This document shows, piece after piece, positions 21,887 through 32,460 of a stretch of DNA of 64,000 nucleotides. Under the pieces are notes generated by a model. That model did no database searches. It was given only the letters and a program-made list of their open reading frames with translations, and was not told the origin of the DNA. Source of the DNA: Catonia carolina (Eukaryota; Arthropoda; Insecta; Hemiptera; Achilidae); contig JAQMRL010000008.1 in assembly GCA_035578175.1 (NCBI GenBank), positions 8,160,883-8,224,882 on the forward strand. Reading direction: 5' to 3'. The first letter of the stretch is position 1. The number at the start of each line of letters is the position of its first letter. The translations under genes were made by a program, and so were the position numbers.

Positions 21887-22284
21887 CTGCCCATAACAGA
21901 CAGGTGGAGAGTTGAATTATTTACACTCAATCTGTTCGTTGCAGGGCAAAAATAAATGGTTCTGTTTCTTATTAGGCCTACACGGTCAGCCAATTAAATG
22001 ACTGAATTTAAGAACAGAAGAGGTAGAGGTGTGAAAAGACACTAATCAGAGCTATCTCCTCTGAAAGTAATGACTTTCATTATACAGCCAGACCCTGTGG
22101 TGAACGAAGTGAAGTTGTCATTTGCAGAGTGGAAATATATGCTTTATTAGAGGGCCTGGCATGCTGATAAGCGTACTTTTCCATTCAGTGAGGAAGGAAT
22201 TTGTAAACCACCTCTCTCCTCGGTATACTTAGTAAAACCTCTACGGGTTCAAATCAGCCTTTCAGCTGATGTTCTAAACAACAG
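21887..22284 (+). repeat. SINE-C full copy
   Basis: From TGCCCATAACAGACAGGTGG to TCTAAACAACAG, flanked by the 11 bp repeat AATGAAAATAA (21876-21886, 22285-22295). Confidence 0.85.
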
Positions 22285-22319
22285 AATGAAAATAAAAACT
22301 CATTGAGTATTTACCTTCT

Positions 22320-22470
22320 TTTTTTTCGCTTTTATTTGTTATCGGGAACTGTAGATTATTGACAACTACCCAATTTGATTGCTGTATTTTTGAAGTGGAT
22401 TAGGCATGAGATTGAATGAACAGGGACCCCCAGTGGAGTTTGTTCATGGATGGCTGTCAGCTGGTCACCA
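22320..22470 (+). repeat. Dispersed repeat, inverted relative of 16015-16170
   Basis: It shares TATCGGGAACTGTA, a GCTGTATTTTTGAAGTGGAT block and AGGCATGAG, with the same order and opposite orientation. Confidence 0.55.
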
Positions 22471-22713
22471 TATAAAGTCGTTTGCCCAACCGGTGTTATT
22501 TAACAAATAATAGCGCCTTTCTACCAGCTGACTGACTGGGCTGGCTCGAAGGCCTTTACCTTTTTATCTTCATTCGATTTGTTATACTAATGTTCTGTAC
22601 ACAGTAATATTCAATAAAAATTTATTATAAATTATTAGGAGTTATAACTTATTCAGATTACTCTGCAACAAATTGAATGAAGATTAATAAGGTAAGTATT
22701 CAATGAATTTATA

Positions 22714-23505
22714 CAGGGTGATTTTTTAGTCCTGTCCTGTTACCCAATTGTTAATGTCTGGTAATTTTTTTCTAAGAAAGGGATATTTTGTTTTGTGACA
22801 CAAAGTTGGTAGCCCTACTCAACCGGTATAGATACGACAGTTTGAGTTGTTTCTCCTTGAGTTGCGTAAAATTTTGTGCTGTTTCCAGTTGTGTTACGAA
22901 CAGAATGTCTTTTACCCTAGAACAACGGGTTTTCATTCTTGAACAATATTATGCCACAAAATCGTATGCGAGTGTAAAAGAATCATTTCAAATTAAATTT
23001 TTTGGTGTTCCTCCACTCTATTCTAGTCAATTTCTAGGCTAACTAACTTATTTTTAGAGGCAGGTATTGTTTGCAGCAGAAAACGTAGTGGTCGAATAAC
23101 TCTCTTGACAGATGACGTTAAGAGAATGTGAAAACAAGATTGCTCAATTCTCCATGGAAAAGTTTACAAAAACTTTCCTCGCATGTTGATTTGTCATGTT
23201 CGAGTGCTCAGAAAAAGCTGCTAAAAAATTGAAATTGTATCCGTATCACATACGATTAGTTCAAGAGCTTCAGCCTCCAGATTTAAACAAGAAAGAGATT
23301 GTTTTAGGATAAAAGACATTCTGTTCGTAGCACGACCGGAAATGGCACAAAATTTTACACAGTTCAAGGAGAATCAACTCACACTGCCATATCCATACTG
23401 GTTGAGTAGGGCTACTAACTTAGTGTCACAAAACAAAATTTATTTTTTTTAGAAAAATATTACCAGACATTAGCAATTGGGTAATAGGACTAAAAAATCA
23501 CCCTG
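22714..23505 (+). mobile_element. Palindromised mariner derivative, copy 2
   Basis: TIR CAGGGTGATTTTTTAGTCCT at both ends, TA at 22712-22713 and 23506-23507. The left part (22714-22960) is the 5' end of the intact mariner at 35813 with the start MSFTLEQRVFILEQYY. It is followed by broken N-terminal domain sequence, then by an inverted copy of the 5' end from about 23302 (ATAAAAGACATTCTGTTCG) to the right TIR. The real 3' end and the catalytic domain are absent. Confidence 0.8.
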
Positions 23506-23906
23506 TATTTTCATTATTACATACAATAACAATATTGAGAAAAATAAATCTTTTTACCCTACCTATATTTAACCTTAACATGAACAATATTATTGAAAGA
23601 TTGTTTTAAAAATATTTCCTCGTTTTTACCAATAAAAATACTGTAGGATTACGTACGAAATGCCCAGAAAATGTGACAAATTATGCTGGAGGGAGGGGAA
23701 TAACAGAAAAAAAACCCAAAGATTTGATGAAATAAAGGAAATAAGGATGTCACAATTGGGTATAACATAAAAAAAAATTGAAAACTTAAATTTTATTTGT
23801 TTTTCAAATTTTCTGACAAAATTTTTTCTCCAGCATCGCCTAGAAATTTTGTAAACATTCAGGAGAATTAACCTGAAACCTTAAAATTTATAACCTACAA
23901 CCTTAA

Positions 23907-24062
23907 ACTTCAAATGGCTGGCCTAATGGAGTTGTATTTAGCGGAACTGGCTTCTACGGCAGGGTCCCAGTTCGACTCCCAGTCAGGTCTGATATTTTTT
24001 TCATCACTCATCTTTTTCAGCCGTCTCACCATCTGCATTAGTTGTAATTAAAAAAAAAAAAC
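23907..24062 (+). repeat. SINE-B copy
   Basis: GGCTGGCCTAATGGAG head, box B CAGTTCGACTCCC, TCACCATCTGCATTAG body and an A-run. Confidence 0.7.
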
Positions 24063-24184
24063 AATTATAATAATTTTTTTACCAATTATTGGTAAACCAA
24101 AATTGGGGCGCAGGGTGCAACAAAGTTTGCTCGTTGGCTACCTTACACCATAAAGTAATTATTACTCTAATTCCAATAAAGGTT

Positions 24185-24360
24185 TTTTTTTATTTATTTA
24201 AAGTCGCATCAACTAATATGTCATTAGTGACTACGGTGGAGTACATAACTTTAATGTTGGGATTTGATAAGAGTAAATTTCCAGACCCTGGTCGGGAATC
24301 GAACCCGGAACCTCCACAAGGCAGGCCAATGCGCTAACCACTACGCTATGAAGGCGGCCC
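24185..24360 (-). repeat. SINE-A copy
   Basis: Read on the minus strand: GGCCGCCTTCATAGCGTAGT head, box B GGGTTCGATTCCC, then GTAGTCACTAATGACATATT, TTGATGCGACTTTAAATAAA and an A-run. Confidence 0.8.
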
Positions 24361-24560
24361 TTATAAAGGTTTATTTTTACTGTTTACTGAAAGTTCAAAA
24401 AATGTAACCCTAGCAATATAGCACAGGATTACAGTACAAAAAATCTGGTGTGAAACACTCACACAACTTTCTCTTGCCAATGAAAATAATTTAAAAAAAT
24501 ATAACCTAACATTAGCAGTAAACAAAAAACTAACCTCAATAAACATAACCTTATCATGAG

Positions 24561-24905
24561 TTTTTGTAAAGTAATGTTTTTTTTTTTATTCCTAATATGT
24601 GTACGTTGCAATCTGTTCAATTGAGTACAATAAGCAACCCCATGACCCAATGAGATGAGGATGATGTGTATGACGTGTAAATGAGGTGTAGTCTTGTACT
24701 GACCCAGGTCGACCACTCCTGAGAGAGTATGGTTAATTGAACCCCAACCATCAAAGTCCACCGGCAGCCACTGTCTAGTATTCAAATCCGTATAAAAGTA
24801 ACTACCTTTTCTAGGATTTGAACCAGGAACCTTTGTCTCCGAAAATCAGCTATTAAACAGCTGATGTTGGCGACGACTTTACCTCTAGAGCAACCTGGTG
24901 GGTTA
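24561..24905 (-). repeat. SINE-D copy
   Basis: Complete element with 8 bp target duplication ATCATGAG (24553-24560, 24906-24913). Confidence 0.85.
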
Positions 24906-25671
24906 ATCATGAGTGAAAGACGGAAAATGAAAATCGACCTGTTTGGCTTAAAAATATGGAAAATCACTCTTTCAAGCTAAACTAGGCACTGTACACAAAA
25001 ATGCTTTAAATAAAAGTTGCAGATATTTTAATTTCCTATAAATTTTATTATATACACTTTTGTCGTAAAATGCATACTAGGGCCGAAATCTTGAAAAATA
25101 TAGATTTTTCACACGTTTTCGTGAGAAAAAAACAGAAAATTACTAATTACCGCTAAACTACGCATTATACAAAAAAATGTTTGAAATAAAAGTTGTAGAG
25201 ATTTAAATTCTCTACAACTTTTATTATATACATTTTTGCGGTAAAATGGATAATAAAAAAATAATTGCAAAAATGTATAATAAATGCATAATAAAAGTTG
25301 TAGAGAATTTAAAACACTACAACTTTTATTTCAAACATTTTTTTGTATAATGCTTAGTTTAGCGGTAATTAGCAATTTTCTGTTTTTTTCTCACGAAAAC
25401 GTGTGAAAATTTTTTTTTTAAGATTTCGGGCTTAGTATACATTTTACGAAAAAAGTGTATATAATCAAATTTATAGGAAATTAATAGAAGTACAAGTTTT
25501 ATTTAAAGCGATTTATTGTACAGTGCCTAGTTCAGCGTGAAAGAGCGATTTTCCGTATTTTTAAGCCAAACTGAGGTTGATTTTCATTTTGCATCTTTCA
25601 TATATGATTAAAATTAGGTTATATTTATTGAGGTTAGTTTTTTGTTTATTTCTAATGTTTTGTTACTAACG

Positions 25672-26005
25672 TAACCCACCGGGTTGGTCTAGAGGTAAAG
25701 TCGTCACCAAAATCAGCTGTTTAACAGCTGATTTTCGGAGATGAAGGTTTCTGGTTCACATCCTAGTAAAGGTAGTTACTTTTATATGGATTTGAATGCT
25801 AGACAGTGGTTACCGGTGTACTTTGATGGTTGGGGTTTAATTAACCATACTCTCTTAGGAATGGTCGACCTGAGTCTGTACAAAGCTACACCTCATTTAC
25901 ACGTCATACACATCATCCTTATCTCATTGGGTCATGGGGTTGCTTATTGTTCTAAATTGAACAGATTGCAACGTACACACATTAGGGATTTAAAAAAAAA
26001 AAAAA
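25672..26005 (+). repeat. SINE-D copy
   Basis: Complete element with 9 bp target duplication TTACTAACG (25663-25671, 26006-26014). Insertion site differs from that of the mirror copy, so the two insertions are independent. Confidence 0.85.
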
Positions 26006-26149
26006 TTACTAACGTTAGGTTTATTGTTAATTATTTGCATTTGCAAGAGAAAGTTGTGTGAGTGTTTCACACCAGATTTTTACATGTAGAATGAAGTACT
26101 AATAAAGTGTTTTTCTATTTTAAATAATAAGTAACCTTTTCAACTCCTG

Positions 26150-26196
26150 TTATCTACTTACACGTGTTTTGGTGGATCCACCGTCGTCAGAGTACA
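26150..26196 (-). ncRNA. Degenerate hammerhead-like motif
   Basis: CTGACGA replaces CTGATGA and AAAA replaces GAAA; hairpin GGTGGATCCACC and the GTAAGT end remain. Probably inactive. Confidence 0.45.
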
Positions 26197-26247
26197 CAAA
26201 ATATTATTTTAAACTTAAAATTTTTTTATTGAAAACCTTCAGAAGAT

Positions 26248-26646
26248 GTTGTTGTTGTTTAGGTAAACAGCCGAAAGGCTGGTTTGAACCTCTAGAGGTT
26301 TTACTAAGTAAAAACGAGGAGTAAGGTGGTTTACCTCTGCCTTCCTCACTGAGTTGAAAAGTATGCTTATCAGCATGCCAGGCCCTCCGAAAAGAACTCA
26401 CTTTCCACCCTGCAAATGACAACTTCACTTCATTCACCACAGGGTCTGGCTGCATAGTGAAATTCATTACTCTCAGAGTAGATAACTCTGACTAGTGTCT
26501 TTTACACCTCTACCTCTTCTGTTCTTAAATAGTTCAGTCATATAAGTGGCTGACTATGTGATAAGAAACAGAACTATTTTTTTTAGCCCTGGACCAAACA
26601 GATAGAGTGCAATTAAAATAACACTCCACCTGCCAGTTTTGGGCAT
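26248..26646 (-). repeat. SINE-C full copy
   Basis: The 11 bp target duplication CTTCAGAAGAT flanks it (26237-26247, 26647-26657). (GTT)n at the 3' end (left). Confidence 0.88.
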
Positions 26647-26699
26647 CTTCAGAAGATATTAAATAAATATTTTAAAGTTTCAAACGATATTTTATGTAC

Positions 26700-27805
26700 T
26701 GGTAACACAATATAAGTTGACAATCGTCAGCGAGAGTGAGACTGGACTATGCAGGGGAGGTGGAAGTGCTACTATATGTGCTTTTCTAAATACATCATAG
26801 CGACAGCTTTAACCATGACATCATATTGTAGTTTTACTCTTACATTGATTTATTATGTTTACAACTATGTCGTTTTATAAACATCCCATTGTATTATTTA
26901 TTGATTCTTAATTATCCTAAATAACAAACATTCCTGCCCATAACAGAATGGTGGAGTGTCAAATTATTTACACTTAATCTGTTAGTTGCAGGGCTAAAAT
27001 AAATAGTTCTGTTTCTTATCACATGGTCAGCCAATTAAATGACTGAATCATTTAAGAACAGAAGAGGTAGAGGTTTACTGTGACACTAATCAGAGTTATC
27101 TCCTCTGAAAGTAATGAATTTCATTATACAGCCAGACCCTGTGGTGAATGAAGTGAAGGTGTCATTTATAGAGTGGAAAATATGTGCTTTTCAGAGGGCC
27201 CGGGATGCTGGTAAGCGTACTTTTCCATTCAGTGAGGAAGGCATGGGTAACCCACCTCACTGCTTGTTTTACTAAGTAAAACCTCTACAGGTTCAAACCA
27301 GCCTTTCAGCTGATGACCTAAACAATAAACATTCATTCTAAATAAGCCATAATACTAGGCCTAAAAGCTATATTTAGTATCCTTTTTGGTCATCATCAGT
27401 AAACTGAATTACTGCACTCTGACATTTGTAGTGATAAGACTAGTTAGTCCGCGAGTTCCGTCGATGCAAGCTTATTATCGTGAGTAATACTAGTTTTACA
27501 GTAATTTCAAAATATTATTGTATTTTTAGGGTTTTCATAATTAATTATTTTCAGTAAAGTTATATTAAATTGAGATTGAATTCGAAACAATTCACTTTCT
27601 TTAAATTATTACATTACTCTTTACTTATTAGTGTGACAGGTCACGAACTGAATTTTATAACGTAAGTGTTTGTGGTGGTTACATTTTGAGTTACACGCTT
27701 GATAAATGTCTTATGCTTTCCGGTTGGCCGATGTAAGTAGGATAGATAGTATATTGTCCTCCCTCCGCATGATAGGCGCAATCGTCAACTTATAGCGCAT
27801 TACCA
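26700..27805. mobile_element. TIR element of unknown class, GTAC-flanked
   Basis: Ends TGGTAACACAATATAAGTTG and, reversed, TGGTAATGCGCTATAAGTTG share a further GAC(A/G)AT. GTAC occurs on both sides (26696-26699, 27806-27809) and removing the element restores the foldback arm. The interior has no recognisable transposase and carries a SINE-C. Confidence 0.7.
26931..27326 (+). repeat. SINE-C copy within the GTAC-flanked element
   Basis: From CTGCCCATAACAGAATGG to GATGACCTAAACAAT; an AAACATTC direct repeat is visible on both sides (26928 and 27329 region). Confidence 0.75.
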
Positions 27806-27852
27806 GTACTCTGATGATGGTGGACTCACCAAAACACATGTAAGTAGACAAT
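27806..27852 (+). ncRNA. Degenerate hammerhead-like motif (right arm of foldback 3)
   Basis: CTGATGA and a GGTG-GACT-CACC hairpin are kept, but the GAAA box is AAAA. Probably inactive. Confidence 0.45.
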
Positions 27853-27974
27853 AGGGTTCAAAATGCAGCTGAAGAGGTTAGAGAAATTTATATTATAACG
27901 GGTGGCGCACATAAAAGTAGCCCCGTAAATAAAGTGCAACACAATTGAAATGAAATCTGTTTATTTACAAATAT

Positions 27975-28421
27975 CTTCTTCTTCTTCAAGTGCCGTCTCC
28001 GCGTCGGAGGTTGGCGATCATCATTGCTATTCTAACTTTCGAAACAGCTGCTCGGAACAGTGACGTGGAGTTGAGACCAAACCAATCTCTCAAATTCTTC
28101 AGCCAGGACGCTTTCCTTCTGCCCGGCCGGCGCTTTCCTTCCATTATCAGCTGAAGAAGTCTGTATTTCCCGTTTCGAATAACATGGCCGAAGTACTGCA
28201 GTTTTCGTCGCTTGATGTCGTATAGCAGTTCCATCTCCTTACCCATCCGAGTCAGTACGTCCGTGTTTCGTACTCTGTCGGTCCACGATATACGGAGCAT
28301 GCGGCGGTATAGCCACATCTCAAACGCCTCCAGCCTCCTTTCTAGAAGTTTCGTTAGTGTCCATCCTTCCTGCCCATAAAGAAGTACAGGAAGTACGTAG
28401 CACCTCAGAATTCGGAGCTAT
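27975..28421 (-). pseudogene. RTE-type LINE, 5'-truncated
   Basis: The minus-strand frame 27986-28318 reads MWLYRRMLRISWTDRV, LQYFGHVIRNGKYRLL, KRRPGRRKASWLKNLRDWFG and FRAAVSKVRIAMMIANLR, the C-terminal region of insect endonuclease-reverse transcriptase proteins of RTE type. It continues 5' for about 30 residues (to 28421) and ends 3' with an (AAG)n run. The 12 bp duplication ATTTACAAATAT flanks it (27963-27974, 28422-28433). Endonuclease and RT core are missing. The frame shown is open, so the insertion is fairly young. Confidence 0.85.
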
Positions 28422-28549
28422 ATTTACAAATATAATGTTCCCCAACTACGGCGGCATGTAGGGAGGGTAGCGGGACAGAGAGAGAATGTGTTGCGTCAGC
28501 CTTTCCCCTCAACTCATTTCAATCAGTGCACGGTGTTCAAGCGCAATAG

Positions 28550-28640
28550 TTTGGACCTTCGGGCCAGCCCAGTCAGTCAGCTGGTAGTAAGTCGCTATTA
28601 TTTCAAAAGTCGGACGTTAAACAAAAAAAAAAAAAAAAAA
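28550..28640 (+). repeat. Short SINE-B 3' stub
   Basis: CAAAAGTCGGACGTTAAAC plus an A-run; GCAATAG flanks it on both sides (28543 and 28641 region). A short 5'-truncated insertion. Confidence 0.6.
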
Positions 28641-29570
28641 AGCAATAGTGACAATACGCGGTACGGTAGGGCACTCTGCCGGCCAGTTTCGTTCACTACA
28701 CTCTAACAAGCTCATTTTTCATCAAAAATTCTGAAAATATTACTTTCACTTCCTAATGGATCTTATTTTATTACACTAAAAATGTTATTATTATACTCTG
28801 ATATTTATATAAGATACGCTCGTACAAAGTTAGACGTTTAAATCTCATCGCATTTTTTGCGTACACGTAGGCTAATATAGGCCCTAATTTTTTTTCCAGG
28901 ATTACATAATATGCGTTTTATTATTTTGTTATAAAATATAAAATTTTATCTGTAATTTGATGTAGGCAGGGCAGAAAGAGAAATAATAAACGAGCTTGAA
29001 AAAAATCACTTTTTGAAGGGAAGTCAAAGACAGATCATCGTGTCTGGTGTCTACTTCCTGTTAATATTCCAAGAAGCTGAATCAATTTTAATAGTTGTGA
29101 ATTTTTTACGAAACATACGTCAAATTTTAGAAAACAACTACATACGCACAATATCAGTTGTTTGACATTTAAACAAAAAGAACCGTGTAGTAAATATAAC
29201 AGAATGAGGTTATGACGTACCTTTCTTTTGGGCCTGTCAAAACTTATGGTAGGTACATCATTTAGAAAAAAACTTATTGCCTATTACCCTAAAATGAATC
29301 GCAGACATTTTCCCCCGTATTTTGTGCGCGCGCAACTAATTTTGACGGGGTGTGGCTTTCGACAGCGATACCAATGTTAAAACGATTACCGCATGAACAC
29401 AACACAATGAGTAGTGAGTACTACTTTAGAGGTAGCCGGTATCAGGCTACGATGCTGTGGTGGAGGAGCTACTTACTGCGCATGTGCGACCGCATGCCAC
29501 CGTAGTTGGTTATATTTATACCAATAATTTTTTTTATTATTTTATTCAATAGTCTAATATTGTTACGTTA

Positions 29571-29846
29571 TTACACGATATGTTGAAAGTGATTGACGTA
29601 AGCTTGTACACATAAGATAGCGCGGCGTAGCATATTCTGAAATACAGACTGGAGTTCAGAAGCTGTAATGGTGCGTATGACGATCGTGATCGAGATCTTT
29701 AGGTTTTCAATGGATTTTGGATTGCTGGCGTATACTTTATTCTTTAAATTTCCCCATAAGTAGTAATCACAAGGAGACAAATCCGGTGATTGTGGTGGCC
29801 ATAAGCCTAAAGAGATAGTCCTCTCATCGGTAAAAACACTACGCAC
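29571..29846 (-). pseudogene. Mariner transposase C-terminal fragment
   Basis: The frame contains SVFTDERTISLGLWPPQSPD, LSPCDYYLWGNLKNKV and IENLKISIT, i.e. the third catalytic aspartate block and C-terminus. A frameshift separates it from a preceding FQQDFVTHLADH (second aspartate block) at about 29850-29900, beyond which the RTE insertion interrupts it. N-terminal parts were not identified. Confidence 0.75.
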
Positions 29847-29918
29847 ACGAGCCAGTGATCTGCGAGATGTGTGACAAAGTCTTGTTGGAAAAAAGAATAT
29901 GTAATTTCATGTGCAGCT

Positions 29919-30676
29919 TCTTCTTCTTCTTCTTTCTCTCTCCCCATGTGCCTTACAGCGTCGGGGTAGTCTCGGACAACTTCCTCCATTGTACTCTATC
30001 CGCCGCCAATCGTCTCATTTGCCCTAGGGCCATGCCTCTTTCCTCTCCCAATCTTCGTATGTGCTCATCATATGAGTATCGTGGACGTACTACTGTACCC
30101 AGATACTCATATGACCTCACCTGTTCCATTACCTGTCCTTCCACATCTATCCTAATTCTTTCACCTTCCAAGCCATTAACCACCATCACTTTACTCTTAT
30201 TGATATTCAGTGTCATGCCTTTCCTTTTAACCGTCCTGCATCAGTCGTTCCTGAATATCTGAGCACATATCCATCATCCAATTGTCTCTCTGCACATCCT
30301 CTTTTCCGAATCTCACTAACTCCTAGAACACTCATTTTATACTTTTCATCTCCTCTACTATTTCCTTTTCCTTTCCAGTCAAAGTGTGTATATTCCAATT
30401 TCCAAATCGTAAATTAGGTTTGTCCAGTCTTTTATTCCGAAAATTCCTGTCCTGTCCGAAGCTATTTATGTGACTTTGAATCCGCTTTTTCAACGTGTGG
30501 GTGATTGGCCCAACGACGTCGTTTTTGGAGTACTTCTTCGTCTGGCTCCTACCCTTTGACCTGTCCGGCTTGGGAGGCCCTGCTGGTAGTTACACTACCG
30601 CCAGCATAGCTCTCCGGGTCTTGGGAGCACGCAAGCCCCTCCACCATCTACAAGGTCCTCTACTCCCTAGGAGGGG
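29919..30676 (-). pseudogene. RTE-like LINE with large internal deletion
   Basis: Read on the minus strand: a 5' UTR from 30676, the start of an endonuclease domain (NWNIHTLTGKEKE-like, then KMSVLGVSEIRKRG, 30213-30398 region), then directly the late RT region (NKSKVMVVNGLEGERIRIDV, QVRSYEYLGTVV, 29953-30216), ending in VVRDYPDAVRHMGREKEE and a (GAA)n tail. Nearly the whole RT is deleted. The target duplication CATGTGCAGCT (29908-29918, 30677-30687) is intact, so the deleted form itself inserted, or the deletion followed without touching the ends. Confidence 0.8.
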
Positions 30677-31113
30677 CATGTGCAGCTAATTGATAAATAA
30701 ATTGATCAAAAATCTGGTTAAACATGCAAGTTGTGCACGGGAAGGGGAAAATGGGAGGAATTTTCCTTGACTCGGCATAAACATTATATAATCTCGGCTA
30801 AGTTATAGGACTACTTTTATGTGCGCCACGCGTTATAAAATAGAATTGATTTCAAGCTGCAGGGGATGTATTACAAAGATTCATTTTAGAGGAAGTATTT
30901 AATTATCTAATCGTGAAACACCCTTACAATCTGTGAATAAAATCATACATCACTTTTTTTTAATAAGAACCAATGTAATCATATTTTCTAACAATTATTC
31001 TACCAAAATATCAGAGATGTTAATGTCACTTTTGTGTTACATATACATCCATATTTATGTCTTCTTAATGTAATAAAATTTGTATTATAATCATTTTTTA
31101 TTTAAATTATAAT

Positions 31114-31443
31114 TTTTTTTTGTAATGCCTAATTTGTGTACGTTGCAATCTGTTCAATTCAGAACAATAAGCAACCCCATGACCCAATGAGATGAGGATG
31201 ATGTGTATGACGTGTAAATGAGGTGTAGTCTTGTACAGACCCAGGCCGACCATTCCTGAGAGAGTATGGTTAATTGAACCCCAACCATCAAAGTACACCG
31301 GTAACCACTGTCTAGCATTCAAATCCGTATAAAAGTAACTACCTTTACTAGGATTTGAACCAGGAACTTTCGTCTCCGAAAATCAGCTGTTTAACAGCTG
31401 ATTTTGGCGATGACTTTACCTCTAGACCAACCCGGTGGGTTAG
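31114..31443 (-). repeat. SINE-D full copy
   Basis: Complete body and tRNA-like head (GGTTGGTCTAGAGG on the minus strand), with an 11 bp duplication TAAATTATAAT (31103-31113, 31444-31454). Confidence 0.88.
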
Positions 31444-31569
31444 TAAATTATAATATAAAATATTTTTAAGCTTTTCTGTTAAATACACGATGTTCTTAAA
31501 ACATGTACAAAATTGTAAAATCAAAAGTGAGTAAAATAAAATATTCAGAATTGGACAAATACGAAGTTA

Positions 31570-31674
31570 TGTATTTTTTTTGTGCCTCCATGGCATAGTG
31601 ACTAGCACGCTAGTCTACAAAGCAGAAGGTCTCAGGTTTGATTCCAAGCTAATCAGGTAATTTTAACAGATTTA
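31570..31674 (+). repeat. SINE-A, 5' half (3' half at 32618-32690)
   Basis: TGCCTCCATGGCATAGTGAC head, box B CAGGTTTGATTCC, then AATTTTAACAGATTTA. The 3' part (AACCCATCGTTACAGTAACA ... AGTTGCTTATCACCAAGCTG) resumes at 32618 after a TTAA element. Confidence 0.7.
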
Positions 31675-31747
31675 CCCTTTCAGTGCCGAAACAATAATTA
31701 AAAGTTTGTCTAAAATGCCATTGAATTTGAATAAGGGTGTACAAAAA

Positions 31748-32117
31748 TTTCGAAGCGTTCGAAATGTGGTGTTACAGGAGAATATTGAAAATTCAGTGGG
31801 TCCAAAAGGTTACCAATGTTGAGGTGCTCCGACGTTTAAATAAGGAGTTAGAAGTTATGAAAAGTATAAAAACAGGAAAACTAGAATATTTGGGTCACAT
31901 AACCAGAGGAGAACAATATGAGTTGCTGAGAATTATTATGCAGGGAAGGATCCGAGGAAGAAGAGGCGTAGGAAGAAGACGCATCTCCTGGCTGCGGAAT
32001 CTTAGAGAATGGTTCAACTGCAGTTCATTGCAACTATTCAGAGCGGCAGCCAGCAGAGTGACCATAGCCATTATGATATCCAACCTCCGATAGGAGATGG
32101 AACTTTAAGAAGAAGAA
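31748..32117 (+). pseudogene. RTE-type LINE, 5'-truncated insertion
   Basis: Frame 31748-32093 encodes FEAFEMWCYRRILKIQW, KLEYLGHITRGEQYELL, GRRGVGRRRISWLRNLREWF and AAASRVTIAIMISNLR, homologous to the C-termini at 27986-28318 and 48627-48995. It ends in AAGAAGAAGAAG. The 9 bp duplication GTACAAAAA (31739-31747, 32118-32126) is clear, and the unoccupied site survives in the relative at about 49538-49560. Only about the last 115 codons are present. Confidence 0.85.
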
Positions 32118-32277
32118 GTACAAAAAGTCCCAGCCCTTATTTTGAAAACTTGCAGGCGTGAGCCTGCCATTGCCAACCAAAATTTCAACGTTACAGAAAA
32201 ATAAAATTTCCTGTTAAAAATTAATTTTTATTGTGTTCATAAAAAAAGAATTGTTCTAACACTAAAAATATTCAAAA

Positions 32278-32460
32278 TAGTTTTTTTTTAGTTTATTTAA
32301 AGTTGCATCGACAGCTTGGTCATAAGCAACTACTGTGGGTTTGGTACCTTAACAGTGGTTTAAACGTGTTAAAATTTCCAGACGTTAGCTGGGAATTGAA
32401 CCCAGGACCTTTCACTTTGTAGGCTAGCGTGCTAGTCACTACGCCATGGAGGTGGTTTCA
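32278..32460 (-). repeat. SINE-A copy inside PB3
   Basis: Minus strand: CCACCTCCATGGCGTAGTG head, box B GGGTTCAATTCCC, TTGATGCAACTTTAAATAAA-like end and A-run. The same SINE-A sits at the same place in the PB3 relative at 49297, so it predates spread of that PB3 lineage. Confidence 0.75.

Larger units (their letters stand above)
24437..26085. repeat. Inverted pair of BR copies, each with a SINE-D inside
   Basis: The left half (-) starts AATCTGGTGTGAAACACTCA, the right half (+) ends GAGTGTTTCACACCAGATTT. The centre (about 25200-25330) is an AAAGTTGTAGAGAATTTAAA-type palindrome. Removing the two SINE-D copies leaves arms of roughly 600 bp that mirror each other closely. Confidence 0.75.
26115..27895. 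mobile_element. Foldback element 3, with nested SINE-C and TIR element
   Basis: Left arm 26115-26247 and right arm 26647-26699 plus 27806-27895 match the foldback 1/2 arms around the hammerhead-like motif. It carries SINE-C (26248-26646) and a TIR element (26700-27805). Confidence 0.65.
27898..30833 (-). mobile_element. Mariner-like element carrying two LINE insertions
   Basis: Ends ACGGGTGGCGCACATAAAAG and, reversed, ACGCGTGGCGCACATAAAAG, TA at 27896-27897 and 30834-30835. The transposase C-terminus is at 29571-29846 (-). Subtracting the two RTE insertions and the SINE-B stub leaves about 1.6 kb, close to a full mariner plus flanking divergence. Confidence 0.75.

Noticed and set aside
25741..26061. 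Open frame in SINE-D (DGWGLINHTL ... HLHVIHIILISLGHG)
   Set aside because: Same reason: frame shared by all SINE-D copies, broken in some, inside a tRNA-derived repeat.
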